Below, piece by piece: positions 17,867-26,557 of a stretch of DNA of 62,676 nt. A program made the translations under genes and the position numbers. The notes beneath the pieces were generated by a model. That model was not told the origin of the DNA. It was given only the letters and a program-made list of their open reading frames with translations, and did not search any database. Within the stretch, counting starts at the first letter, position 1; each line of letters starts with the position of its first letter. This stretch comes from an uncultured Mucilaginibacter sp. (GTDB lineage Bacteria; Bacteroidota; Bacteroidia; Sphingobacteriales; Sphingobacteriaceae): contig CAJYJH010000029.1 of the NCBI GenBank assembly GCA_913775265.1, positions 1 to 62,676 on the forward strand, read 5' to 3'.

Positions 17867-20800
17867 ATGTCAATTGCAGAAGTAGCCGTTAAGCGGCCCT
17901 TACTCATCATCGTTATATTTACGGTACTTATTATGTTTGGTGCGTTGAGCTACTCTAAGCTTAACTACAAACTGCTGCCCAACATTGAGGTAGCCACCGT
18001 AGTGGTAAGCACCGTTTACCCCGGCGCCTCGGCCGCCGAGGTAGAAACCTCGGTGACGAAAAAACTCGAAGATGCCTTTGCTTCGGTAGAAGGTTTGGAC
18101 AAAATCAACTCTACCTCGCAGGAAGGGGTATCGCAAATTACGGTGCAGCTCAAAAGCGGCACAAACGTAGACCAGGCCGAGCGCGACATACAACGCAAGG
18201 CCGACCAGGCACAAAACGACCTGCCCGATAACATTGACCGCCCGGTAGTCAACAAAATCAACCTCGAAGAAGCACCCGTAATACGTGCCGGTGTAACCTC
18301 TACCCTGGCGCCACGTGCTTTGTACGATTTGGTTGACAAGCAACTGCGCCCCGTTTTACAAAACGTAGGCGGTGTGGGCCAGGTAAACATCATTGGCGGC
18401 GACGAGCGCGAAATACAGGTAAATATTGACCAGGGCAAGCTGCGTGCTTACGGCCTGAGTATTACCCAGGTGAGCGATGCCATCCGCAATGCTAACCAGT
18501 CGTTCCCGGCGGGTAGTATTGAAACTAAGGATCAGCAGGTATCTATCCAGTACGATGCCAACGTAACCTCGATTGAGCAGATCCGTAACCTGATTGTGCA
18601 GCAGCGCTTAGGCGGCGGCAGTATTTATGTTAGGGATATTGCCGAGGTGGTAGATGCTACGGCCAAAGAAACCGCCATTAACCACATTAACGGCTTGCCA
18701 TCTATCGGTGTGCAAATCATCAAGCAAACCGATGCCAACGCGGTTGACGTGAGCGAGCAGGTAAAAACTGCCTTCAGCCGCATGGAGCAACAGTATAAAA
18801 GCCGCGGACTGAAATTCACCGTTTCGAGCGATCAGTCGACCTACACCCTGCGCTCGGCCGATGCCGTGATGGAAGATTTGGTGCTGGCCATTGTAATTGT
18901 AGGTATTGTGATGCTGGCGTTCTTGCACAGCTTCCGTAGCTCGATGTTTGTGATGGTGGCCTTGCCATCGTCTATTATCCCTACGTTTATTGCCATGTAC
19001 ATGCTGGGCTTTTCGCTCAACTTAATGACGCTGATGGCCATGTCGCTGGTGGTAGGTATTTTGGTGGATGACTCCATTGTGGTGCTCGAAAACATTTACC
19101 GCCACCTGGAAATGGGTGCCGACCGTATGAAGGCCGCTGTGGATGGCCGTGCTGAAATTGGCTTTACCGCCATTGCCATTACCCTGGTAGACGTGGTGGT
19201 GTTTTTACCGCTGGCCTTTTCGGGCGGCATCATCGGCTCCATATTGCGCGAGTTCTCGCTGGTGGTAGTGTTTTCTACGCTGATGAGTTTGTTTGTGTCG
19301 TTTACCGTTACCCCCATGCTGGCCAGCCGTTTTGGCCGGTTGGAGCATTTAACCAAAGCTACTTTGTGGGGCAGATTGAACTTGGGTTTTGAGCATATTA
19401 TTGATGTAACTAAAGAGGGTTACGGCAATTTTCTCACTAAGGCGCTGCACAAAAAACGCTATGTATTATCAGGCGTATTGCTTTTGATTGTAGGTTCGAT
19501 CATGCTGATTGGCAAAGGTTTTATTGGTGCGGCGTTCATACCATCGAGCGACCAGGGCGAGCTGCTCATTAATTTGGAGCTGACACCGGCGGCCTCTATC
19601 TATCAAACCAATATGGTGACCCAGGAGGTTGAAAAGATGATTATGGCGCAGCCCGAGGTAGAGAAAGTATTTTCAAGCATTGGCTTCGTGACCGGCGGTG
19701 TGGTTGGTGCCGGCAATAACAGCAACCGGGCCGAGCTTACCGTGAGTTTGGTAGATGCCAAAAAGCGCAGCATTACTGCCGAGCAGTTTGGCGTGATGAT
19801 GCAGCAAAAGCTAAGTGCCGCCATATCGGGCGTTAAAATTACGGCCTCGCCCACCTCCATCACCGGCGGTGCTAACCAGGCCCCTATCCAGATTGCCGTG
19901 AAAGGGGTTGACCTGAAAGCGGTGCGCAGCGTGGCCGAACAATACCAGAAGCTGGTAGCCACTGTGCCGGGTACGCAGTTTGTGCAGCTATCGGTTAAAG
20001 ACCAAAAGCCGCAGGTTGAGGTAAAACTAAACCGCGAAAAGATGACCCTGTTGGGCCTTAACGCCGGACAGGTAGGCGCTGCCCTGCAAAATGCCTTCAG
20101 TGGTAACGACCAAAGCAAGTTTAAACAACAGGGCAACGAGTATGATATTTTGATTGGCCTCGACCGTTACGACCGTTCTAACATTAACGATGTGCGTAGC
20201 CTGCCCTTTACCAATGCTAACAGCCAAACCTTTGTGCTGAGCCAGTTTGCAGAGGTAAAAGAAGGTTTGGGCGAGAGCGTACTGCAGCGCACCGACCGCT
20301 TAAACTCCATCACGGTAAACTCTAACGTGGCCGGTCGCCCAACAGGTACCGTGGCCAGTGACATTAAAGCTAAACTGGCTGACGTCAAAATACCCGAAGG
20401 TGTGTCGATTGAGTATTTGGGCGATGTGAAAAACCAGGGTGATGCCTTTGCCAGCTTAGGTTTGGCGCTCATCGTAGCCATTTTGCTGGTATACCTCATC
20501 ATGGTGGCCCTGTACGAAAGTGCCATCTATCCTTTCGTGGTACTGTTCTCCATCCCGGTGGCGCTTATTGGTGCCTTGCTGGCCCTGGCTTTGGCGATGG
20601 AAACGCTTAACATCTTCTCCATCATCGGGGTAATTATGCTGTTGGGTCTGGTATCTAAAAACGCCATCCTTATTGTGGATTTTACCAACCAGTTGAAAGA
20701 CGAAGGCCGCCCCGTAGAAGAAGCCCTGATTGAAGCCGGCAAAGAACGCTTGCGCCCTATTTTGATGACCACCCTGGCCATGATTTTGGGTATGCTGCCC

Positions 20801-20983
20801 ATAGCCCTAGCTACCGGCGCCGGATCCGAAATTAAAAATGGCATGGCCTGGGTCATCATCGGTGGCCTAACCAGCTCCATGATTTTGACGCTGTTTGTGG
20901 TACCATCCATGTACCTGATTATTGAACGTTTAAAAACCCGGTTCAGCAAAAAGCAGGTGCAACCGGGGTTGAGCACGCAGTAA
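17867..20983 (+). CDS. RND-family multidrug/solute efflux pump (HAE1/AcrB-like)
   Basis: 1038 aa, typical for AcrB relatives. Twelve membrane segments in two halves, each preceded by TM1/TM7 and a large periplasmic loop. Proton-relay aspartates are seen in TM4 (LVVGILVDDSIVVLENI), and the TM10-11 region carries GLVSKNAILIVDFTN. Motif ERLRPILMTTLAMILGMLPIA is also characteristic. The pump uses proton motive force to export hydrophobic or toxic compounds through the co-encoded adaptor and channel. The LytS/LytR pair upstream is the probable regulator. Last gene of the operon. Confidence 0.96.
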   Translation: MSIAEVAVKRPLLIIVIFTVLIMFGALSYSKLNYKLLPNIEVATVVVSTVYPGASAAEVETSVTKKLEDAFASVEGLDKINSTSQEGVSQITVQLKSGTNVDQAERDIQRKADQAQNDLPDNIDRPVVNKINLEEAPVIRAGVTSTLAPRALYDLVDKQLRPVLQNVGGVGQVNIIGGDEREIQVNIDQGKLRAYGLSITQVSDAIRNANQSFPAGSIETKDQQVSIQYDANVTSIEQIRNLIVQQRLGGGSIYVRDIAEVVDATAKETAINHINGLPSIGVQIIKQTDANAVDVSEQVKTAFSRMEQQYKSRGLKFTVSSDQSTYTLRSADAVMEDLVLAIVIVGIVMLAFLHSFRSSMFVMVALPSSIIPTFIAMYMLGFSLNLMTLMAMSLVVGILVDDSIVVLENIYRHLEMGADRMKAAVDGRAEIGFTAIAITLVDVVVFLPLAFSGGIIGSILREFSLVVVFSTLMSLFVSFTVTPMLASRFGRLEHLTKATLWGRLNLGFEHIIDVTKEGYGNFLTKALHKKRYVLSGVLLLIVGSIMLIGKGFIGAAFIPSSDQGELLINLELTPAASIYQTNMVTQEVEKMIMAQPEVEKVFSSIGFVTGGVVGAGNNSNRAELTVSLVDAKKRSITAEQFGVMMQQKLSAAISGVKITASPTSITGGANQAPIQIAVKGVDLKAVRSVAEQYQKLVATVPGTQFVQLSVKDQKPQVEVKLNREKMTLLGLNAGQVGAALQNAFSGNDQSKFKQQGNEYDILIGLDRYDRSNINDVRSLPFTNANSQTFVLSQFAEVKEGLGESVLQRTDRLNSITVNSNVAGRPTGTVASDIKAKLADVKIPEGVSIEYLGDVKNQGDAFASLGLALIVAILLVYLIMVALYESAIYPFVVLFSIPVALIGALLALALAMETLNIFSIIGVIMLLGLVSKNAILIVDFTNQLKDEGRPVEEALIEAGKERLRPILMTTLAMILGMLPIALATGAGSEIKNGMAWVIIGGLTSSMILTLFVVPSMYLIIERLKTRFSKKQVQPGLSTQ

Positions 20984-21300
20984 ATGATTATAATATTAGC
21001 CGGGCAGGGTAATGCATTGTAGCCGGGTAATGTCTTTCTAAGGCGTTACCACTTGAGAGTCACAAGGGCTGGCTGTGTGTTACCCGCTTGTGGCTATTAT
21101 GGAATTACACTTACAGTATGAAACATCTACTTACTATGATGAAAACAAAAGTGATAGATAATTTACTTTTATAACATTAAAAGTTCTAAAACCTATTATT
21201 ACTTTGTTCGGTAAGAGTATTAAACATTCGCAATTAGTGAATACAAAGTACTTCAAAAAGTATTTTAAATTTGTTGAGCTTAAACTCTTAAACTTATCAC
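20984..21300. other. Intergenic region after the RND gene
   Basis: No gene. GTAGCCGGGTAATG-like segments occur twice (about 20997-21015 and 21019-21032), and CACAAG/CTTGTG at 21060-21096 can form a long-loop 6-bp stem. No T-run follows, so it is not a clear terminator. 21130-21300 is AT-rich and probably holds the promoter of the next gene (TTACTTTG at 21199-21206 is one mismatch from the -7 consensus). Confidence 0.3.
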
Positions 21301-21645
21301 ATGAACAATCAAGTTAAATATTCATTAATCGGTATAATAGCGCTATTCTTATTAATTGGCTTCGCAAATGGTTTTAAGTGTAACTCATCTTCAACTTTAA
21401 CCTTCGAGTCTAATTGGCGAGAACCAACATCTGCTGAATTGGGTAAAATAATTCCGGTTTTAGCTAAGAAGCAAGTGACCGAATGCGGAGAGCTTTATGT
21501 AAGAAAAGCCAATGGCAGTGATACGGAATATTTAATTGCATGTCGCGGAGCACGAATGATATTCCATGGCTATCATATTTTCACGGCCAGTGAAGAGGTT
21601 TTACCATATGAAGATTCCGCCTACCCTATGCCAACTGACAAGTAA
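21301..21645 (+). CDS. Small hypothetical membrane-anchored protein, 114 aa
   Basis: One hydrophobic segment at residues 8-24 (SLIGIIALFLLIGFANGF) followed by a 90-residue soluble domain probably facing the periplasm, with three cysteines (KCNSS, ECGELY, IACRGA). No lipobox of standard form. Family not recognised. Base composition is more AT-rich than the preceding efflux operon, and it stands alone, so it may have been acquired separately. Confidence 0.6.
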   Translation: MNNQVKYSLIGIIALFLLIGFANGFKCNSSSTLTFESNWREPTSAELGKIIPVLAKKQVTECGELYVRKANGSDTEYLIACRGARMIFHGYHIFTASEEVLPYEDSAYPMPTDK

Positions 21646-21922
21646 ATCTTACATAGGCAGATACGAAGCAAACATGTAAAGCTGTATTAGGGCGGATTGA
21701 TTTTTAAAAAATGCTCTATTGGAGTGTATAGACGGTATTAGCAAATAGTTAGTAGTCCTAAAAATTAATAAATTTACTGAGTCTTAGAGTTAAGTTATTT
21801 TCTAGGCTATCAATTAAAAACACATGAAGTCCCTGCAGAAACACTTAAGCGGAAAGCGCTAACTTATGCTAAGCGCACATGCTCGCACAGTCAAATTCGC
21901 GCCATTGAGTCTCAAAAACATC

Positions 21923-22828
21923 CTAACCCCTAAATCCCAGCGCCGTCATCCCCGTCTGCTTTTTAAAATAATTAGAAAAATGCGCCACATCATCATAGCC
22001 TAAAACATAGGCTACGTCGGCTACGCTCCAGCGGGATTGTTTGAGCAGGATCTTGGCTTCTTGCGTAATACGGTTGCTGATGAGTTGAGTGGTAGTACTG
22101 CCGGTTATTTCTTTAAGTACTTTATTGAGGTGGTTTACGTGCACGGCCAGCCGGTCGGCATACTGGGCCGGGGTGCGCAATTGTAAGCGTTGGCCTTCGG
22201 TTTCGAGCGGGAACTGCCGCTCCAGCAGTTCGACAAAGAGCGAAGCCATACGTTCGGACGCGTTTTGGGCATTACTCATGGCCGACAGCGGTTGCAGTTT
22301 TTGCCCGTAGTGGATGAGTTCCATCACCAGGTTGCGCAGCAAATCATATTTGTATTTATAATCGGCATTCAGCTCACGCTGCATTTTACGAAAGATGTAT
22401 TCTACCTCTGCAACGGCAGCGCCATTTAACTGAAAAACCGGCACCTGCCCTGGCTGAAACAGCGGCAATTCGTCCAGCACCACTCCACTTTTGGCGGCCG
22501 ATAAAAAATCGGGCGTAAAAATGCAGAACATCCCGGTTTGGTTGCCGTCGGCAGGCACCCAGTGGTAAGGTATTTTGGGCGTGGCAAACAACAGCGCTTC
22601 TGCTTCTACATCAATCACCTTGTCGGCATACTCGGCCCTGCTTTTGCCGCGCAGCCAGCTAATTTTATAGTAAGCGCGCCGGCTGTAAGGCATAGTGCGG
22701 TCGCCTGTTTTCGGGTCAAACAGTTTTTCAGCCTCAAACACATTAAAGTGGCCAATCTCGCGGGCCAAACCTTCGGGCAATCGTGAACCATGGCTTTCAT
22801 AAAAATCGCTGACTGAGGTGACCGGCAT
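21923..22828 (-). CDS. AraC-family transcriptional regulator
   Basis: 301 aa from ATG 22828 (the TTG at 22864 is rejected). N-terminal half is a cupin-like ligand domain; the last 100 residues hold the two AraC helix-turn-helix motifs: the first around AVHVNHLNKVLKEITG, the second WSVADVAYVLGYDDVAHFSNYFKKQTG, the family signature. It lies downstream of an SDR gene on the same strand but an intrinsic terminator separates them, so it has its own promoter. This type often activates the adjacent oxidoreductase. Confidence 0.9.
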   Translation of the reverse strand: MPVTSVSDFYESHGSRLPEGLAREIGHFNVFEAEKLFDPKTGDRTMPYSRRAYYKISWLRGKSRAEYADKVIDVEAEALLFATPKIPYHWVPADGNQTGMFCIFTPDFLSAAKSGVVLDELPLFQPGQVPVFQLNGAAVAEVEYIFRKMQRELNADYKYKYDLLRNLVMELIHYGQKLQPLSAMSNAQNASERMASLFVELLERQFPLETEGQRLQLRTPAQYADRLAVHVNHLNKVLKEITGSTTTQLISNRITQEAKILLKQSRWSVADVAYVLGYDDVAHFSNYFKKQTGMTALGFRG

Positions 22829-22890
22829 AACATACAAATTTGCAAATATCAAAGTAAACTGCAAAGCATTTAAACATCAGCTTTACCAAT

Positions 22891-22925
22891 AAAAAAGAAG
22901 GGCAAAGGTGTTGACCCCTGCCCTT
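22891..22925 (-). terminator. Intrinsic terminator of the SDR gene
   Basis: Stem AAGGGCA/TGCCCTT (22898-22904 with 22919-22925), inner GGT/ACC pairs, followed on the minus strand by CTTTTTT (22897-22891). Lies 21 bases after the SDR stop. Confidence 0.75.
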
Positions 22926-22946
22926 GCATATGGACATAATCGACGG

Positions 22947-23711
22947 CTACACCATCATACCGCCCGAAGCCTCGATGCGCTGTGCGTTAACCCAACGGGC
23001 ATCCTCGGTACACAAAAAGGCTACTACGCCGCCAATATCCTCAGCCACGCCCGGGCGCCCCAGTGCCGTAACGCTGCTAATCTGCTTCTGCATTTCTTCG
23101 CTGCTGCGCAGGCGTGCATTGCCAAAATCGGTCATGATAGCGCCCGGAGCCACGGTATTAGCGCGGATGCCCCTCGTACCTAATTCTTTGGCCAGGTAAC
23201 GCGTAAAGGTTTCGACCGCAGTCTTTAATGAAGCATACACCGACGAGCCCGGCATCGACACCCGGGTTAAACCACTGGAGATGTTGACGATACCACCACC
23301 ATCGTTCATCAACGGCAGTAGTTTTTGAGTGAGAAAGTATACGCCTTTAAAATGCACGTTCATCAGGTCGTCGAAAAAGCTTTCGGTTACCTCAGTTACC
23401 GGCAGATAGCCGCCATGACCGGCATTATTGACCAGGAAATCAATTTTTTCGGTATTGAAGTGATCGCGCAACACTTGTGTTAGCTGTCCGGTAAAGCCGT
23501 CGAAGCTTGAAACCACACCAGTATCCAATGATAAAGCGGTGGCTTTGCCCCCGCCTTGCTCAATTTGTGCTACTACGTCTTTTGCTTCCTGATCTTTAGT
23601 GCGGTAAGTAACAATGACGTCTAGCCCTTTTTGGGCCAAACGCAGTGCCATGTCTTTACCCAAGCCGCGGCTGCCGCCGGTTACCAGGGCTATCTTTTTT
23701 TTGTTATCCAT
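22947..23711 (-). CDS. Short-chain dehydrogenase/reductase
   Basis: 254 aa from ATG 23711 (MDNKKKIALVTGG); the longer frame to 23792 starts at a TTG and adds no domain. Classical SDR: Rossmann TGGSRGLG (TGxxxGxG) at about 12-19, NNAG, catalytic Ser in VNISSG, YASLK with catalytic Tyr and Lys, and C-terminal WVNAQRIEASGGM. The cofactor is likely NADP(H), given the basic residues after the first strand. Substrate unknown. Followed by its own terminator and then an AraC gene. Confidence 0.93.
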   Translation of the reverse strand: MDNKKKIALVTGGSRGLGKDMALRLAQKGLDVIVTYRTKDQEAKDVVAQIEQGGGKATALSLDTGVVSSFDGFTGQLTQVLRDHFNTEKIDFLVNNAGHGGYLPVTEVTESFFDDLMNVHFKGVYFLTQKLLPLMNDGGGIVNISSGLTRVSMPGSSVYASLKTAVETFTRYLAKELGTRGIRANTVAPGAIMTDFGNARLRSSEEMQKQISSVTALGRPGVAEDIGGVVAFLCTEDARWVNAQRIEASGGMMV

Positions 23712-24161
23712 CTGTTGATTTGTTTTTACAAAGATGATCCCTAAAGCACTCGCGCTGTTTGCAGCAATCAATCCGTTATTTGCAAAATTCAATCAATTAA
23801 AAGTTGTGGACGGTAAATCTATTATATAAAGTCAATTTGAATGATCGAGACCAAAAAGCAAACCTGAGCAACGAATCGACGATGCTTCAAGAAACCTTAT
23901 ACAGTGACATTTAACAACCTAAAACCTCTAAGATGGCTTAAAACTTTTAGCTATATCACTGTTTTCGAGACAATTGGATATTATTAGGCTATGCTGTTAT
24001 TGCGCGTAAGTAAACCGCAATTAAGCTATCAGCTTAAAATAATTGCGCTATAACCTATAAAGTTTCCTCAAATGATATTAAATCTTTTTTTATAAAATAA
24101 ACTTTCTGTTTGCCTTATTTCGCGCTTGTAACACTGTATTCAAACCCCTATAATTCAACTA
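23712..24161. other. AT-rich intergenic region
   Basis: 450 bases between two divergent transcripts (SDR leftward, PID-CTERM-like protein rightward). I see no gene or RNA structure I can support; promoters for both sides must lie here but no exact -7 element is present. Confidence 0.3.
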
Positions 24162-24482
24162 ATGATTGCCAAAATCGCACTTACTATCTTATGCTGTTTA
24201 GCCTGCTTTAACAGTTTTTCTCAAGGTTATCCATCCTTTCAATGTACTAATCCTCCGTACGATCAAGTTAAAACATCCAATGGCCAGCTTTACGGTCATT
24301 CAACTAACACGTGCGAATGTTGTGCAAATAACAACTACAATCCAACTGGCTGTACCGCTCAGGTAAGACAATCATGCACCACCGGTGCACCCATTAATGA
24401 AGGCCTGATTTTTTTAATTTTAGGTGGCATTGGGATAGGTGTTTGGGTAACTTATAAAAACAAAGCTAAGTTAAGTGTTTGA
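24162..24482 (+). CDS. Small Cys-rich exported protein with PID-CTERM-like sorting tail
   Basis: 106 aa. Signal peptide (MIAKIALTILCCLACFNSFSQG), a 55-residue Cys-rich middle (TCECCANNN, TGCTAQVRQSC) and a C-terminal tripartite tail: APINEGL, a hydrophobic span IFLILGGIGIGVWV, then basic TYKNKAK. This resembles the PID-CTERM signal of Bacteroidetes, thought to direct surface sorting by an exosortase-like or related system. The middle could form disulfides. The mature product would be only about 60 residues. Function unknown; a convergent CE2-like esterase follows across a terminator. Confidence 0.7.
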   Translation: MIAKIALTILCCLACFNSFSQGYPSFQCTNPPYDQVKTSNGQLYGHSTNTCECCANNNYNPTGCTAQVRQSCTTGAPINEGLIFLILGGIGIGVWVTYKNKAKLSV

Positions 24483-24550
24483 TGGCAATGCATACGGCTT
24501 TGCAAGTTTAATTTTGTAAAGTCACTATTCAATTCAATAAAACACTTTTT

Positions 24551-24592
24551 GTTTATACCTTTAAATAAATGGAGTTACTTAAAGGTATAAAC
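24551..24592. terminator. Bidirectional terminator between convergent genes
   Basis: Perfect 14-bp stem GTTTATACCTTTAA / TTAAAGGTATAAAC with a 14-base loop. A T-run lies at 24546-24550 on the plus strand and A-rich sequence at 24536-24545, giving U-rich tails leftward. Confidence 0.6.
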
Positions 24593-24594
24593 TC

Positions 24595-25683
24595 TTACCA
24601 TTTTACGGCTTTGTCAATAAAGCTGATCAACTGGTCGGCCATTTGTTGCTGCTCGGCTTTGTTGGGATGGCCGCCTGTGTTTTTGTAAGGAAAAAAACAG
24701 GTATGTATTTTATTGTCTTTTAACCGGGCTACGGCCTGCTCTATATATCCCGGAAATTTAGAACCCGTTTCGGTAGCGTTCATGTTTCCCAACGCACATA
24801 TAATCTGCGCCTTAGGGTATTTGGCGCGGATGCCGGCTACAAAATTTTGGTAGGCATTGATGATAAACTCTTCGGTAGGTTTGTCATTGCCGAACCTTCG
24901 TTTAAACTGCTCGTTGTTCGGGCTGTTTACTATCCAGTAATCATTCTGGAAAAGATTGATCACCACTACATCGGGGGTGTATTTTGCAAAATCCCATTGG
25001 CTGCCCGGATCCATCGGGTCCAGGCGGTCGTAAATCTCGGGCATAATTTCCGGAAACCAGCTCACCATTATACCAATACCGCTGCGGGCAATGCACGAGT
25101 ATTGCGCCTGGTAGTGGCGTGCGGTTAAGGCTGCATAAGTGTAGTAATTATTAAAATACTGAGGGTCGCCTGTCTCTTTCATACCCGGCGGCACATCTAC
25201 CCCGTGGCCTGCGGTAATCGAGTTGCCGTAAAATTCAATTTTACGCTTAGACGGTTTAGCCGGATCAAACAATTTGGCATCACCATCAATGCTGAAACCG
25301 TAAAAAACATCTTTGGAGGTATTGTTGGACAGTTTGAACAATTGCAGAGTGTGTTTACCCGCTGGTAAGCCCGAAGCCAGCACAAAATCTTTCCGGCTGC
25401 TATCGGCCCCAAACTTAAACGCTTTGCTGGCATCACTATCTACAATGGCATAATAATACCCAGGTTCGCGCCGCGATTTCATGGCAGCCTTTACCCCTGT
25501 GCCGTTAAAGCTGATGGTAGCCGATGAACCCGGCCAGTACATTAGCGCAGAATCGGCACCGGTTTTAACCCGGCCCATGTAGGCAATTTTGGCGTTGCCC
25601 GGCTTTACGGCCAACTGCGCTGAGCAAGTGAGGCTCAAGAATAACCCTGCCAAAGCAGTTAAAGCGGTTAAGATTTTATTCAT
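24595..25683 (-). CDS. SGNH esterase of carbohydrate-esterase family 2 type, exported
   Basis: 362 aa: signal peptide (about 1-22), an N-terminal beta-sandwich (25-140; KTGADSALMYWPGSSATISF, GKHTLQLFKLS) and an SGNH hydrolase domain. The catalytic Ser is S155 in EFYGNSITAGHG; NxxDYW-type block III and the C-terminal GGHPNKAEQQQMADQL supply the His. Two-domain layout matches CE2 acetyl-xylan/glucomannan esterases. It probably removes acetyl groups from plant polysaccharides outside the cell, complementing GH43/GH28 activity. Single gene, convergent with the preceding small gene. Confidence 0.87.
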   Translation of the reverse strand: MNKILTALTALAGLFLSLTCSAQLAVKPGNAKIAYMGRVKTGADSALMYWPGSSATISFNGTGVKAAMKSRREPGYYYAIVDSDASKAFKFGADSSRKDFVLASGLPAGKHTLQLFKLSNNTSKDVFYGFSIDGDAKLFDPAKPSKRKIEFYGNSITAGHGVDVPPGMKETGDPQYFNNYYTYAALTARHYQAQYSCIARSGIGIMVSWFPEIMPEIYDRLDPMDPGSQWDFAKYTPDVVVINLFQNDYWIVNSPNNEQFKRRFGNDKPTEEFIINAYQNFVAGIRAKYPKAQIICALGNMNATETGSKFPGYIEQAVARLKDNKIHTCFFPYKNTGGHPNKAEQQQMADQLISFIDKAVKW

Positions 25684-25899
25684 GATTTAAGTGATTGTAC
25701 TTATTTGAAAGCTGAAATATAGAAATATCAAGGCGGTATTTCAACCTTGCAACCTCATTACCTCAAGTCTGGGCGCACTCAATCACAAAAACATTATTTG
25801 CCATCGACAGGTTGTTGCTGTTATTATATAATTAAAGTAAGATACGGTGCGATGTAGTAAAACTTGACTTAAAACACCGCGCTTAAATTTATGCAGATC

Positions 25900-26451
25900 A
25901 TGAACAAAAATAGATGGCCCATTATCCTGGCTGCCGGTGTAGCAGCTACCGCAGTAGTTATTGGCTTAAATTCCTGCGTTTCCATCCCTAAAGGCGCCCG
26001 CGCGGTGCAGCCTTTCGACAAAAATCGTTACTTAGGTAAATGGTACGAGATAGCCCGGTTTGATTTTAAGTTTGAAAAAAACATGAGCAATGTAACCGCC
26101 AACTACTCGCTTAATAACGATGGCAGCATTAAGGTAGATAACAAAGGTTATAACTACAAAAAGCGGGAATGGAAAGAAAGCATAGGCAAAGCCAAGTTTG
26201 TGAACAGCGAAGACGAGGCCCGTTTGAAAGTATCGTTTTTCGGGCCGTTTTATTCCGGCTATAATGTTATCGCTATTGACCCTAACTATCAGCATGCGCT
26301 AATTGCAGGTAATAATCTAAATTACTTATGGATATTATCGCGCACTACTACAATACCGGAAGCGGTTAAGAATGACTACCTGACTAAGGCTAAGCAGTTA
26401 GGTTATGACACCAGTGAGTTGATTTGGACAAAGCACGAGGAGGTGAAGTAG
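25900..26451 (+). CDS. blc: Bacterial lipocalin (Blc-like) lipoprotein
   Basis: About 183 aa. Start at ATG 25900 (MNKNRW) or 25891. Signal peptide with lipobox LNSC, so an acylated lipoprotein. The lipocalin fold is plain: GKWYEIARFDFKFEKNM (GxWYEI(A/V)R signature), YNVIAIDPNYQHALI (second conserved TDY-like region) and the third motif WILSRT. Blc binds fatty acids or lysophospholipids at the outer membrane and is linked to envelope stress. Followed by a strong bidirectional terminator. Confidence 0.93.
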   Translation: MNKNRWPIILAAGVAATAVVIGLNSCVSIPKGARAVQPFDKNRYLGKWYEIARFDFKFEKNMSNVTANYSLNNDGSIKVDNKGYNYKKREWKESIGKAKFVNSEDEARLKVSFFGPFYSGYNVIAIDPNYQHALIAGNNLNYLWILSRTTTIPEAVKNDYLTKAKQLGYDTSELIWTKHEEVK

Positions 26452-26473
26452 CGTGGCAAATTAGACGTTAACA

Positions 26474-26508
26474 AAATGGCCAAAAGATTATGAGTCTTTT
26501 GGCCATTT
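26474..26508. terminator. Bidirectional intrinsic terminator
   Basis: Perfect 14-bp stem AAATGGCCAAAAGA / TCTTTTGGCCATTT with a 7-base loop, A-rich on the left and T-rich on the right, between the lipocalin (+) and dehydrogenase (-) genes. Confidence 0.75.
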
Positions 26509-26557
26509 CTGTATGTAGCCATCACAAACCAGTTGCTTTTTAAGATAAAAGTCTTAA

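Noticed and set aside
18016..20976. Several 80-180-codon minus-strand ORFs within the RND gene
   Set aside because: Antisense shadows; no domain, no start signals, and the sense gene is complete.
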